From Talpa occidentalis (taxonomy: Eukaryota; Chordata; Mammalia; Eulipotyphla; Talpidae), in NCBI RefSeq assembly GCF_014898055.3, contig NW_023603184.1, positions 149,362,149 to 149,426,148 on the forward strand: a DNA stretch of 64,000 nt, in the 5' to 3' direction. The notes below the pieces were generated by a model. That model saw only the letters and a program-made list of their open reading frames with translations, was not told where the DNA came from and made no database searches. Shown here in pieces: positions 10,111-21,860 of the stretch. Made by a program: the position numbers and the translations under genes. Each line of letters opens with the position of its first letter. Position 1 is the first letter of the stretch.

Positions 10111-13100
10111 GGCCCATAAAGCAAATGAAGCTGCAGAGAGAGGGCTGGCGGCGCAGGCGCCTCTCCCGGGGTGCCAGGGCGTACCAGCCAGAGGCTCCCG
10201 GAGGGGGCGCCGCCTTATCTAACAAATGAAGATAATTTTGAGAGACACGTAGGGGGGGTGAAAGGGAAGACAAGGGTGCTTTCTTGTCCGTCCTTTGTCG
10301 AGAACGGTTGCAGAGTGAGGGCCCTATCGCCAGTGCGAACCAGGGCTCCGCCTGCTCTTCTGGGGCACTGTCTTTGGGTACCAGCGGGGTGCACGGGGAG
10401 TTGCGTGGATTTGTTTGTGATGCTTGTCAAAGGGAATCCCGTGTTGCCCGGCACCTGTCATCACTGGGGTGACCGTCCTCAGACAGACACACGAGAACTG
10501 ACTCCACCCACAATTGCCACCAGCCTTCCTGAGGCCGCACGTGCCGCGCTGGCTCTTCCGCTTGCAGCTCGGGACGCCTCAGACGTGTCCCCTCCGGTTG
10601 ACTGTGGCAGGGAGCCGTGTCTCTTGTCCCAGTTCTCTAGATCTTGAGAACAGGACAGAACCAGTTGGTCTGAAAAGGGTGAAACGGAGCTTTGGATGCA
10701 GGGACGCTCACTGCTTACTGCCCCCGCCTGCCAGCCCGCCCTGGGCATCCCACCCACTCACCCAGAGCTCGAGACGCCTGCGTCCGATCTTAGCTCCCAG
10801 ACCAGAATCCCCTTTCTGAGGGTCTGAGCGCTCTAGGATTTAAAAGTAGAGGCCTAGTCTGCTCCCTGGTTACGGAACATTCCAGAAGGCAGGCTCACTG
10901 GAGACACTGGGGTCTTGAATTTGGAAGAGAAGCCTGGAAGTGGACGTAGGGACCCAGTGGTTAGCACTGATTAGTGAGACTCGCAGCGAAAGGCATTTTG
11001 ACTCCAAATTAGGAAGCGGAGCCCTCAGGCTTGGAACGAGCTGCCTCCCGTGTGGCGTCCAGTCCCCGGAGGCGCCGGGCGAGCGCTGGCCGGGGGTGCT
11101 GGACACAGCCGTGTCTGCTGTCTGGGGCTTGGAATGGATGATCTCAGCCGGCCCCGGGAGGCTGAGCGCCCTCTCGGGGTCTAGGACTTGGATGATTTTT
11201 GGATCTTTCCCCCGCACTTGGGGAAGGGACGTGAATGTCTGGGCTTCCTTGGCGTCTGCTGCCCGTCCCCTCCTCCACCTGTGGCCCCTTTCATCCTGCT
11301 GGCAGCACCGAGGCCTAGTGAGAGCCCTGCCTGGCAGGGGGCTCCCCTGGCTACCTGGCTGCCTGAGAACCTCAGAGGCCAGAAATGAATGCGGGACAGT
11401 GTGGGCTGTGAGGCCGCAGCCTCCTGCCTTGGCTGAAGAGCCGCCGCCCAGGTGCAGTTTGTCAGGGCTGGAAGACCCAGGAGCGCGCACTGCTGGCCAC
11501 GGCTCTGACGTGCGCGCTCACTGGGGCGGGTCTGCAGGGGCTTCCTCCCCAAAGCTGCAGCAGCTGTAAATTCCCCTGTACTTGGCTTTGACACTTCATC
11601 CCCCGTATCAGCTCTTGTTACCCTCCCGTAGGCCGGCGGGAGCTCGAGCATGGCTTTTAAACTTTGGACAAGTGCCCTTCAGCCTGGGTGCCAGAGAGCA
11701 GGCCTCCTTGTCCTTGGCCTGCCCCCTCCCCCTGCAGCAGGGAGCGTCGTCCACGTGTGGATCTGCGTAGTCCCCCGCACAGCCAGGCCGTGTTTATTCC
11801 ACAGCCGTTCTCGCCCGGCCCCTCCTCGCCCCCTTGTGCTCTGCTCCTGGGCCCCAGCAGGCCGAGCTCTGCTGCCCTCCGTGCCGGCCACCTCCTGCTC
11901 TCCCGGCTGGCCTGCCCTAGAGGCGCAAGCACTGGGGGGTGCTTCTCCAGGCGCATTCTCACCCCACCTTCTAACTTCCAGGCTTTCCAAAGTAGAGACG
12001 CAGATGGTGTCCCTGGGCCTGTGTTGCCCTCAGCCCGACGTGTCCACCCTTTTCTATAAAAAGCGCCGCTGCTCGGGAAAAGCAGTCAGCCTGGCCGTTT
12101 TAGGCAATGTCATAAACTTGCTGGTCGGCAGTGCCAGCAAGTTCCTCTCCTGCAGGGAGGTGCAGCCGTTCACACCCAGAAGTTAGTGTGTGGGGCCTCC
12201 CGGAGCACACGGCCTGCTGGGGACTCTCACCCTAATTCTGAGGAGTGGTTGTGCATAGCTCTCGTGGCATTGAGAGAACCTTCTTTGTCAACCACCAAGA
12301 GACTGGGCCGCTTTGGGCAAGATTTGGGGTTTTGACTTGGCCCTGGAAGTGTTTGCTCTGAGCCCAGTGTGGGTGGGACAAAGCAGGCGTGGGTGTGAGT
12401 GCCCGTGTGGATGCTGGGTGTGGATGCTGGGATCTGCAGGGTCCAGGTCCAGGCAGCCCCTGCTGGAAGCTGTGACTTGGGATATGCCGTGGGGACACCG
12501 TGGGGACAGTCCTCCTGGACCAGCCTTGGAGAGCTAGATGCGACACTTGCGTGCACACTCCCTCCCCTCCAATTCTGTGCCCTCCGAGGGCCAGCGAGGG
12601 GACACAGGGTCTCTGCCTTTGCCCGGGAGCAGGTAAAGGTGGCTAGTCAGTTTCACATGTGCATTGCACCTTCAGGTGGCCCCTGGCACGTGTACCGCCG
12701 CCCACATGCCCTCTGAGTTGGGAGTGTCTCCTTGCACCTTCTGGCCTGTGGGGCGGGGTGGAACTTGGCTCCAGCCTGCAGAGGCCCTGCTCAGTGCCCG
12801 CCCCCCGGCGCCACCCACCACACCGGGGCTGACCTGCGCCTGGGCCAAGGCTGCAGTTCAGGCCAAATCTGCTAACAGGTGTGTGTCGGAATAAAGGTGT
12901 GCTGTGTTTGAGAGGGGTTCCAGCTCGGGGAGCAGGCTCCTGGCCCCGCGGCGATGCTCATCTCCTCCAGGGCCGCGTCGAGTCTGGCCCGCGGGGCGCA
13001 TCCGGCTCACTCTGCTCTGGGGGCATCTGCTGTGCAGTTTCTTGGCTTGTGTCCACACGGGGGCTGTGATGACACTGTGCGAAGGCCTTTCAGGATGGTC

Positions 13101-13164
13101 AGAGTCCCAGAGGCACCTCTGCAGCCTGGTTTGGCGATTTTGTCGATATGCGCCCTCGGAGACT

Positions 13165-13212
13165 GACTTGGCCTCTCTGTGCCTCAGTCCTGGTCTGAGA
13201 AACGGGAGTTGG
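13165..13212 (+). repeat. MIR core relic
   Basis: The segment reads ACTTGGCCTCTCTGTGCCTC followed by CAGTCCTGGTCTGAGAAACGGG, close to the central MIR consensus segment (CCTCAGTTTCCTCATCTGTAAAATGGG). It is directly followed by a 19-bp perfect tandem duplication at 13217-13254. Confidence 0.5.
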
Positions 13213-13216
13213 TCAT

Positions 13217-13254
13217 CACGCCTGACCTCCTGGCACACGCCTGACCTCCTGGCA
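13217..13254. repeat. 19-bp perfect tandem duplication
   Basis: Two adjacent identical copies of CACGCCTGACCTCCTGGCA lie at 13217-13235 and 13236-13254. Confidence 0.9.
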
Positions 13255-13489
13255 GCGTGATGGGTGTGCGCTCGCATGTGTCTGTGCACACACCCCGTTG
13301 GGCAGCCTGCGGCAGGAGGCGCAAGGCCCTGTCCATCGCCTGCCCAGCCCTCTCGTGCTACCCCCTGCCCAGCCCTCCTGCCCCGCGAGCATCTGCTGTG
13401 GGGCGTCCTCCTGAAAAACAAAAAGTTAGTTTTTCCCTTAAGGCGTGATTGGTAAAGCAGTGGTCCTCAGAAGGAGGTAACTCTGGGGG

Positions 13490-13705
13490 TGCCACCATTT
13501 ATTATTTTATTTTCTTCAACTGGATTTGCCTCCTTTTCCACTGTGTGTGTGTAAATACACATCCTCACAAGCTGTATTAAAGTTCAGCGTCGTGACGCTT
13601 GTGTAGTATTAGCCAATTATGTAAATATGTGAAGTGAATATATTTTACAATCATTTAGTGCCTTTAAGCATTGAGGTAAGCTCAATTTTAAAACCCAGAA
13701 TAACG
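13490..13705. promoter_or_regulatory. AT-rich island, candidate regulatory DNA
   Basis: An AT-rich block in GC-rich intron carries an inverted CCAAT box followed by an octamer-like ATGTAAAT (13613-13627), GTGTAAATACAC (forkhead-like, near 13550) and a TTATTATTTTATTTT run near 13500. No coding potential is visible. Confidence 0.3.
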
Positions 13706-16700
13706 CACTCGGGGACTGCTCGAAGCTGCACGCGGCGGCCCTGGGCTCCGGCTCGGACTCTGGTTCCGAGGGACCATTTGCATCGGCCTTCCCGGCCTTC
13801 CCGGCCTTCCCGGCCCGCCGCTCACTCCCGAGGGGCGTTACCTCTCCCTCCCCGGTGCTCCTGCTACGAGGCCCTGGTCCTCCTGGAGCTGCGTGGTCAA
13901 AGTCAGGCAGGGGTCCTGACCTTGTGTCTTGTGCCTTGAGGAAGGGCCGAGCTGCCCCGCGAACAGGGGACGTGACTCTCCACACAAGAGTCAGGATATT
14001 TACGCTCAGACTCGCGCGTGGGGCCGTCGTCTTTCCCAGTGGGAGGCTTTCGAGCCGCTTCCCTTTCTCCTTCAGGCTCATGTTGGCTGCCGATCCCGTG
14101 GGCGGAGAGTGAGGTCTCAGGTTCCATCCGGTTCGGGTTCTGGCCTAGTCCCAGGCGGCGGCCGGTCGCCAACGCCTGTTGTTGATGCCCGGGCATCCGC
14201 CCCGCGCAGGCCTCAGGCGATAATAGGATTTGTGTCTAATGCCAAGTCAATCCTGGAAGGCCACTCAGCGTGGAGACCGGCTTACAGTCCGTTTCAGGCG
14301 GGTGTCCAGACACTGAGGTGCATGGAGTTAGGATGTGCGGAAACTCGCAGGGAAGGCTGTTGCCTCTCCCGGTGTGTCGGCAGGCAGCTGGGCTGCAGAG
14401 CTGACCCGTCGGCTTTAAATTTCGTCCGTTGCCAGACAAGTCTGAGATTCACGCACGAGACTCAGAGGTGCGTGGGGTGCTGGCCGCTGCGGAGGTCAGA
14501 GGTCGCAGCCCCTCGCGCCTGGAGGGGAACGCCCGTGCCCCGGAGTCCAGGTGTCCGCGTGAGCCCGGCCTCCCCTCTTGGCCTCTGCTCCGCGCCACGA
14601 GGTCTGCGCGTCTGTCTGTCCCTCAGATTGTCCCCGCCGGGCATCCGTCTGGACTTGGGGTCCCAGCATGCACGCTGGGCATGGCCCTGGGAGTGTCTGC
14701 GGAGCATCCACCTCCCCAGCAGTGCCGGCCTCCCTGTCCAGGAGGGAACCGTCATCCTGCCCAGCCCCTTGCCTCCAGCACACTCCTGGGACTTTCTGTC
14801 TCTCCTGGCTCCCCGGTGCACCCTATAGGTGCCAACTCTCGGTGCCGCACCCCACACACCCTCTGGGCCTGCTGGCACCTGTCCTGTCCGGTGCTTACTT
14901 CCTCTTCAGGGGGTGTGGAGGTGGGAACGGGGCCTTCCCCTGGGGTTGAGGATTTTGTCGCGATCATGTGTGTGGCGGCTCATGTCCACCCCGGTGGGCC
15001 CGGGTGTTGCTGCAGCTGGAATCAGAATCGCTGATTTCCCGAGTTTGAGACCGTCCGGGCGCCGCCCAGGTGGCAGAGGGTGCAGTGGGGGGATGTGCTT
15101 TGAGCCGGTGACAGCTGGGGGCGCGCGGGCGTGGGGGCAGGGCCGGCCTGGCCCCTGCTTCCTGCCCTCCCCGGGGCGCCCGCCACCCGGCCGTGCTGTT
15201 TGAAGAATGGACCCTTCATGCCTCTGTCAGGTGGTTCCGCCGCTCTGGCCTGAAGCCCGCCGGGGAGCGCTCCTGACGGGGCTCCGGGAGCACGTGCTCG
15301 CTGCGCCCCCGACTCCAGCTGCTCTGCAAAGTGGACGCTTGTGCGCAGTTCCCTGGGCTTCCTTGCTCAGGATCCCTGAAGACACAGAGATCAGCCCGGC
15401 CCTCCCGTCCCCCGCAGCCTTCCCCGCCCGCCCGCACGCGCCTGCTCGCCTTTCCCTGCCCGGTCACGCCGCTGGGAGCAGAGCCGCGGGCGGAGGCGGC
15501 GAGCCGGCCGTCCCTCCCCGTCGCGGCCGGTCGCCCGCAGTCCTGGCATGGCACCCGCGCCGCGGCCGACCGCCAACGTTTGTGGGTGGCGGTGGCTTCC
15601 CCGCCCACTCAGCTGCCGCTCAGGTTGGGGGCCCCCGGGGGGCAGGTGCCCGCGCAGCCAGAGGGGTCCCTGGAAGCACAGGCCGTGGCCTGTCCCCTGC
15701 AGGTGGCGCACGGGGGGGCCCTGTTGCTCCCCCGCCTCCCTCTTCTTGATGTCACCTTGGTCAGGCGACCGCTGCTGGGCGTCCTGCTGCCCAGGTCACC
15801 GGCTCCCCTGCCTTGTGTTCCTCCCCCTCCCCCACCCTCCCCCCTCCGCCACTGGTGGGTCCGAAGGTGCTTCCCTCCCCTGGGCTGGGAGGCCTCTCGC
15901 GCCTGCCCCAGGCTTGGGCCTCAGCCCTGGCTTCCCTTTTATTGTTTGAGGACGTTGGGGCTGTTACTGAAACAATTTACCCTGGGAAGTTACAGCAGGA
16001 GGGGCTTTGTCTCCTCCCTCTCCACACACACCTGCCCTTTTGAAGGGGAGACCACACCCGGCCTTTCCAGGGCGGCCCAGGTGGGCTCCGGAGGCTGCAG
16101 CTGCTCCTGGCAGGTGCCGGCGGCCCCACCCCACCTGCAGGCTCCGCCCTAAAGGTTAAATTTTGTCCTGGAGACAGGTCCTGCCGTGGCGTTTGAGAGC
16201 ACCGCAGAGCCCGCCCGTCCGCGCCCTGCCCCGCGCTGCCCCGCGGGCCCCGGGTCTTGTGTCCTCCCTGGTGTCTGGGGCTGCGGTCGTCGTGTTTTTC
16301 CTTCTTCATTGTGTTTTCCTTCTCGTGCTTCCCCCGCCAGTTCAGTCGTAGCATCGCGCGGGCCACATCAATGATGTTATTTTCAGAGTTCTAAATCCAG
16401 CCGTATAAACACGTTGCGTCTGGCCTTGCGGGTTTGGCACGAAGCCACGGCTGCGACGTGAAATATGCCAGAAGCCTTCTTGGAAGGCCTGGCTGCTTGT
16501 TCCGATTAGAGTGTGCGCTGGGATCTCGGTGCTGGGACTCGGGTGGCCCTTGTTTACTAGAAGATTCGACCCCTCCCTGCCTCCCTAGCCTATTCCCAGG
16601 GATTTCTGCTCCTGCCTTGGGGCCAGTACTGCACCTGGGTCCCAGGGCTGCCCCCAGGGAAGACCAGCCCGCAGCCCGCAGGTCAGTTGCTTCGTCCAGG

Positions 16701-17586
16701 GAGGGGGAGGTAGGCCTTTTGAAGGCGGTGCTTGCTCTTGGAGGTTGGAATTTTTGCACCGCTTCATTGCAGGAAGCAAAAGTCAGTTTACTGCACCTGA
16801 AGGATGTGCTACGCCCTCAAGTTAGGCGGTGGTCCTGGAGGTGCCGATGTCCCAGTCGGCATGGGGCAGCGGGGCCTGCCTCCCCCTGAGGTGCCGGCAC
16901 GGGGTCGAGATGACCAGCAACCAGGGCAGCTGTGCATGTGACCCCACAAGGTTGTGGGGGCCTGTGCCATGGAAGCTACCAAGGGGGGAGGCCTCCAAGG
17001 GGGGGGCAGTCCAGTCACCTGCTGCTGTGGACTCAGCTCCATGGTGGCCCAAGGGGGCCCAGAGTCCGCTATCTTGGCCTCAGTGGGGTCTCCAGCACGT
17101 TGCTCCCCCCATGCCCCTTCCCCGTCTACCCATTGGGATGTTTGGGGCAAGTTTGGGGACAACGGCTGATGACGAGGCAGGGATGCAGAGTTAAATGAGC
17201 AGAAGAGCCGAGCAGGTGGTTTGCTGTGCTGCTGCGTCGAGAGCTGGCTTCCGCCCTTCCGGCCTCGCCACCCCAGGAGGAGCTGGGCCCCCGGGCGCCG
17301 GGCTGTGTGCAGGGCTGACGGCGTCCGCCGAACTGAGCAAGTCCAGGTGCCACGCGTGCGTCTTGGGGTTTGTCCCTCCAAGGCCTTGTGGGAATGTTTG
17401 ACACACCTGCAGCCGGCAACGGAGAGGCTTCCCCGTGTGCCCAAGGGCCCGTGGTCATGGCGGCGGGGGTGGGGGGGGCTCCACGCAGGTGTCTGTTGCT
17501 CTGACTCTTCCCCCATCAGGACGCAGCACCCAGCCTCATCTGCCCCTCCGCGGGACCCTGGCCTGCTCCTGGTGCCTCTGCGGTTC

Positions 17587-17707
17587 CCATGCACCTCCCC
17601 CCATTTCCACCCCACCCCTCCTCCCCCCTCCTTCCTCCCCCATCCCCCACTCCTCCCTGCACACCTTCCAGTCCCCATCTGCTTCCACCCCCCACCCCCC
17701 ACCCCGC
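17587..17707 (+). repeat. Pyrimidine-rich (C-rich) tract
   Basis: About 120 bases of nearly pure C/T, with many runs of four to six C. The complementary strand is G-rich and could form quadruplexes; the tract itself suits i-motif or triplex structure. No coding role is visible. Confidence 0.7.
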
Positions 17708-19335
17708 ACTGCCTGGGCCTGCACGTCCTGCTCGCAGCTGGAGGGGCTTCCGGCGCCTCCTGCCGCTCTTGCTGGGTCTCACACACTGGCCGGAAGCAGG
17801 ACTCAGGCTGCATCTCACGCTCTCGGGAGCCTCCTGATAAAACCCACCGCTCCCTGCCCTGCGGCATCCGCAGAATCAGGCTGCAGCCCGCCCCGCCCCC
17901 GCCCCCTCACCTGCCCTCTGCCTGGCCGCTGCTGCTGTCTCCAGGGCCCAGCGCTCAGGTGCCAGCTGCCCCGCCTGCCCTCCCCGGTGCCCTGGTGCCC
18001 CGGGCCTCTGCTCTGGCCCCTGGGTGGAGCAGGTGGGAGCTGGAGCCGCATGGCTGTCTCCCCGCTCATTGGCTGTGTCTGGCTCCAGAGAGCCGGAGAG
18101 AGAACGAGTCAGTGAGAACAAGAGAGCCCGGGAGTGAGTCGCGGCCAGGGCTGGGCCGGCGACCGCGCAGGGCACTGGCAGTGGACGGACGGCTGCCAAC
18201 GGTGCCCGGCCTTGGCGCTCGCAGCGGCTGCTGGCCAGGGGCCTTCCCCAGGGGCCCCGTGTGCTGTGCCCGGCGGAGGCGAGTCTTGGAGGGCAGGGCC
18301 TCGGGATCGGGCTCGGCGGGAGAGCAGCTCAGAGCACCTTTCCGGAGGTGCGCTCTGAGCCCCCGCCTGGGGGGATTGAGGGCCCCCACTTGGGGGCAGT
18401 TGAGGCCGCAGGACAGTAGGAGGTGGCTTTGGGCTGCAGTGAGGGGCGTGGGGACGCCAGGGGGTGGGCAGGAGAGGGGCTCTGGCACTGGGGCCACTCA
18501 TTTGCCCCACGCTAGGCAGGGGGCGAGGCTTTGACCCCAGCCCCATCCCCACCTGGACACGGCCTGCCCCAGGGTGGACTGAGCTCTGCACCCAGGGACA
18601 GCCACTGGGAGGGACTCGTGGCCACCGAAGCCCCTGGGACGGACCCTGAGATGGGGGGGCTGCCCTCCGTGGTAACGGTGATGGGGAAACCATTAAGGAG
18701 CAGGTGGAGCCGCACCCACCCTCCTTGGGCTGGGGGTGCAGGGATGAGACCCGGAGTTAGTGGGCCGTTGGCTCTAAGTAGCGCTTATTCACGTGCAGGA
18801 CGTCCTGTGTCGCCAGAAAAAATTTTGTTCCTCCGAGATGCCCCCTCGCGGGCGGCGTGAATGGCTTTGCCCCTGGAAGGAAAACGCAGCGGCCGCGGCT
18901 GCAGTGTGGGGCCCCGCGAGTGTTTCATGGAAACGAGCCGCAGCAGCACAGGTGTCTGCCGGGAGCGCCTGTCTGTCCTGCTCTCGGTTCCCAGGCCCGT
19001 GCTGCTCTGTCTCGCGCGGACATCTCGGCCCTCGGGCGTGTCCTGGGCCCTGCTCACCCCACGGGAGCCTGCAGGCCCGAGCAGCGCCCTCCTGGGAGCT
19101 GTGCAGGCACCTCGGCCCCGGCACGTGTGACCGGGCATCCGGAGGGCCTGGCCCTCACCTCCTCTTCCCGTGCAGCTGCTTCACCTGGTGCAGGGGCCCC
19201 AGCGGGCCCTCCTTGGCTGCCTTCCCCAGGGCGCCCGCCTGTGAGCGGCAGACCTTGGGACTGAGGGTGAGGCACAGGAATGTCCACGCTGGGACAGCCC
19301 CGTCCTCAAACCTCATAGCTTCAAAGCCAGGGGAG

Positions 19336-19587
19336 CGCCTCCCAGGTGGTGCAAGGGGTTAAGTCTCAGCCCTGTGCAGCACAAGTTCGATCCCCGGCCA
19401 GGGAGCTGGCCCACGTGGCGCGGCAGACCTCTCCTGTCTCCCCGCTGCTCCCCTCAGCAGTGGAGTTCAGTGGATCCACCTGTTCTGCTCCCCACTCTGT
19501 CTCTGGGAATCCTCTCACCCCCGCCCCTCCGGCCCACACCCCAGTTCATGTATGCACAAATAAATGAATCTTTAAAAAGAAAAATAA
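19336..19587 (+). mobile_element. Full-length tRNA-derived SINE with target-site duplication
   Basis: The 5' half carries RNA polymerase III promoter boxes: an A-box-like TGGTGCAAGGGGTTAAG and a B-box GTTCGATCCCC. A family-specific body follows (GGCGCGGCAGACCTCTCCTG), then an AATAAATGAATCTTTAAAAAG tail. It is flanked by a perfect 14-bp duplication, CAAAGCCAGGGGAG, at 19322-19335 and 19588-19601. Two relatives lie at 53440-53708 and 53709-53953. I cannot name the family with certainty; the architecture is like other laurasiatherian tRNA SINEs. Confidence 0.85.
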
Positions 19588-20559
19588 CAAAGCCAGGGGA
19601 GAACCTGGCCTCGGCAGCCCGTGGGGTCAGAAGCATGGACGGAGCGGGGCGCCAGTCCTTGCGGTGCGGGGCGGGCGACCTCGTGGTCCTCTGCTGTGGG
19701 ACCTCATCTCAGGGCTGTCGTTCTCGGGGGCAGGAAGAGAGACTGCCCCCGCCAAAGTCTTCTTCGTGCCTCATCACGAGCACTGTTTGTGCCAGGTAGA
19801 GAGTCAGAAGGGGCAGAAGGTGGTGAGAGAGGGAAAGGAAAGTGTGGGCTGCTGAGCCCCCGCTCCACGCGCCCCTGGACGGCACACCCCAGTGGGGTTG
19901 CTGGCCAGCTTGTGCGTGCTCAGCCTGCTGTCCTGCGTGGATGTGGCCCGAATGGGCCACCGGGCTTCCGGCTCAGCACACTGCGTCCACCGTCCCGGCC
20001 TTTCCCGGCGGCGGGCCCGTGCGGACGTCCCAGTGTAGCCACGTCAGTCCTCGCGGAGGGAGCTGGTCGGGCTGAGGGGCAGGTGCCCTGCGCGCTGGCT
20101 GTGGGTGGGGGCAGCGGGACGCCTGTGTGTGCACAGGGCCAGCCCCGGGGACACAGGCTGGGCAGGTGCCCTCTTCTCTGGGGGCCGTGTTTGGCCCATG
20201 ACAGCCATTCTGTGCCTTTAGTCTGAATCCCTTTCTGGTAACCCCGGAAATCCTTCGGGGCTGAGAACAGAGGAGGGCCCAGAAGGTGGGTGCCAGGACT
20301 GGCAGCTCGTGCTGGACACTGTCTGACCAGTGGGCAGAGTGTTCGTTCGCTTGTCTTCGTACTGCCTGGTTCAGGCCTGCATTGACTCCGGCTCTCAGTG
20401 ACGGGGGGGCAGGAGCCCGGGGGTGCGTGGTGGACACCAGTGTGACGGGGGAGGCAGACCTCTGCTCCTGCCGCCCCGCAGCCTGCGTCCCAGTGGAGTG
20501 AGGCCAGGACCCAGCCCAGAGTGGAGGTGGGGCTGTCCGTCCAGCGCTGGCAGGCCTGC

Positions 20560-20730
20560 TCCCGGGGTGATTAGATTTGCTGGGCATTGCAGCCTGATGG
20601 GTAGTATTTATTCTAATCGTGTAGTGAGGCCACAGAATTAGTGGTGGCACCGTGAGACCGTGGCCCATTTCCTGTGCGTGGGCTGCAGGCTGATTTGCAG
20701 AGAAAATAAACCCTTCAAATTAACTGTTGA
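20560..20730. promoter_or_regulatory. AT-rich patch, possible regulatory DNA
   Basis: A short AT-rich patch includes TTTATTCTAATCGTGTAG and AAATAAACCCTTCAAATTAA. Nothing else is recognisable. Weak call based on composition only. Confidence 0.2.
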
Positions 20731-21674
20731 CGTGAGTCGTGCCCACCGTACAGGAGGAATGTTCCAGTGTTTCTTGTATCGGGGGTTATTTCAGCAGGAG
20801 ACTGTCAGGAGACCGTGGAGAGGATGCAGGCCCCACGTCTCCCGGTGGCCAGTGTGAGCCCCCCGGGACTGTCCCCAGGCACAGCTGGCCGTGGTCTGCG
20901 TGGAAAGGCACCCCTAGAAGAGAAGGTTTCAGGACGTGGGAGCCCTGGGGCAGAGGCGGCCCCTCCCACGGCACGGCCGAAGGGCTGGGGCCGCAGGAGA
21001 CGGAAGGTCATGCTGGCGCGGCCTGGGGGTTCTTTGCAGGACGGGCTTGAAGCCCTGCACTGGCGCCCCGCGGGCGCATCAGCTCCCTTCCTGGCTGAGA
21101 TTCATGCGGCTGCTTGTGAGGGGCCCTCACCAGCGCCCCGTTGCCCCGTCACTGTACATCCTGGGGACACAGGCGTCTCCCCAGGCCACGGCCAGGCTGC
21201 GGGCGACGTGGCCTGGGTGCCCTTCCCCTTTTGCCCCTGGTTCCGGCTGTCCACTCGGCCCCTGGCCCTGCACGTTGTTGCCAGCATTCTCGGCGGTGGA
21301 GGAAGTTGGTTCTGATGGCACTTGGCCGTCTCCCGGCCACTGTCCGCTGAGGCCAGCCTCCCCAGCCTCCAGACCTTCACTGCAGCAGGAATTAAAAGCA
21401 TTTCCATCTACGATTATATGTGGTGTTCCGACGGGCACACCCGACGCCAGCCCCCACGGGCCGGACAGAAACCCCGCGTCCGGACTGCCACTCTCTGAGC
21501 CTTCTCTCCCGCGCCCGCCCGCTGGCGACGGGACGCTGAGCTGACTCCAGCTGGTCTTGACTTGCAGGAACCGGGCCGCCGTTCCCAGCACCCGCCTCTG
21601 CGCACCGTGGGGGAGTCACCTGGAGGGCCTGTGTGCCCCCAGCTCTAACAAGAAAGCGGCTGGGACCCATCTCA

Positions 21675-21860
21675 GGAGAGTGGCTGTTAATTTAATCGCC
21701 TGGAGTTGTTTTCTCTGCAATTTCTCACTCACCTTTTCATAAAATGTCCTTATTTCAACATTTTTGTTTTCACACGCCCTGTGCTCTCACTTTAGGTGTT
21801 AAAATATTTTAAAGACTTGCCAAAGCCCGTTCACCATTTTAAATCTTCTAAGATGTCGGA
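21675..21860. promoter_or_regulatory. AT-rich patch, possible regulatory DNA
   Basis: An AT-rich patch contains TTAATTTAATCGCC and TTAAAATATTTTAAAG (near 21799, a palindromic AT core) in otherwise GC-rich intron. Composition only. Confidence 0.2.
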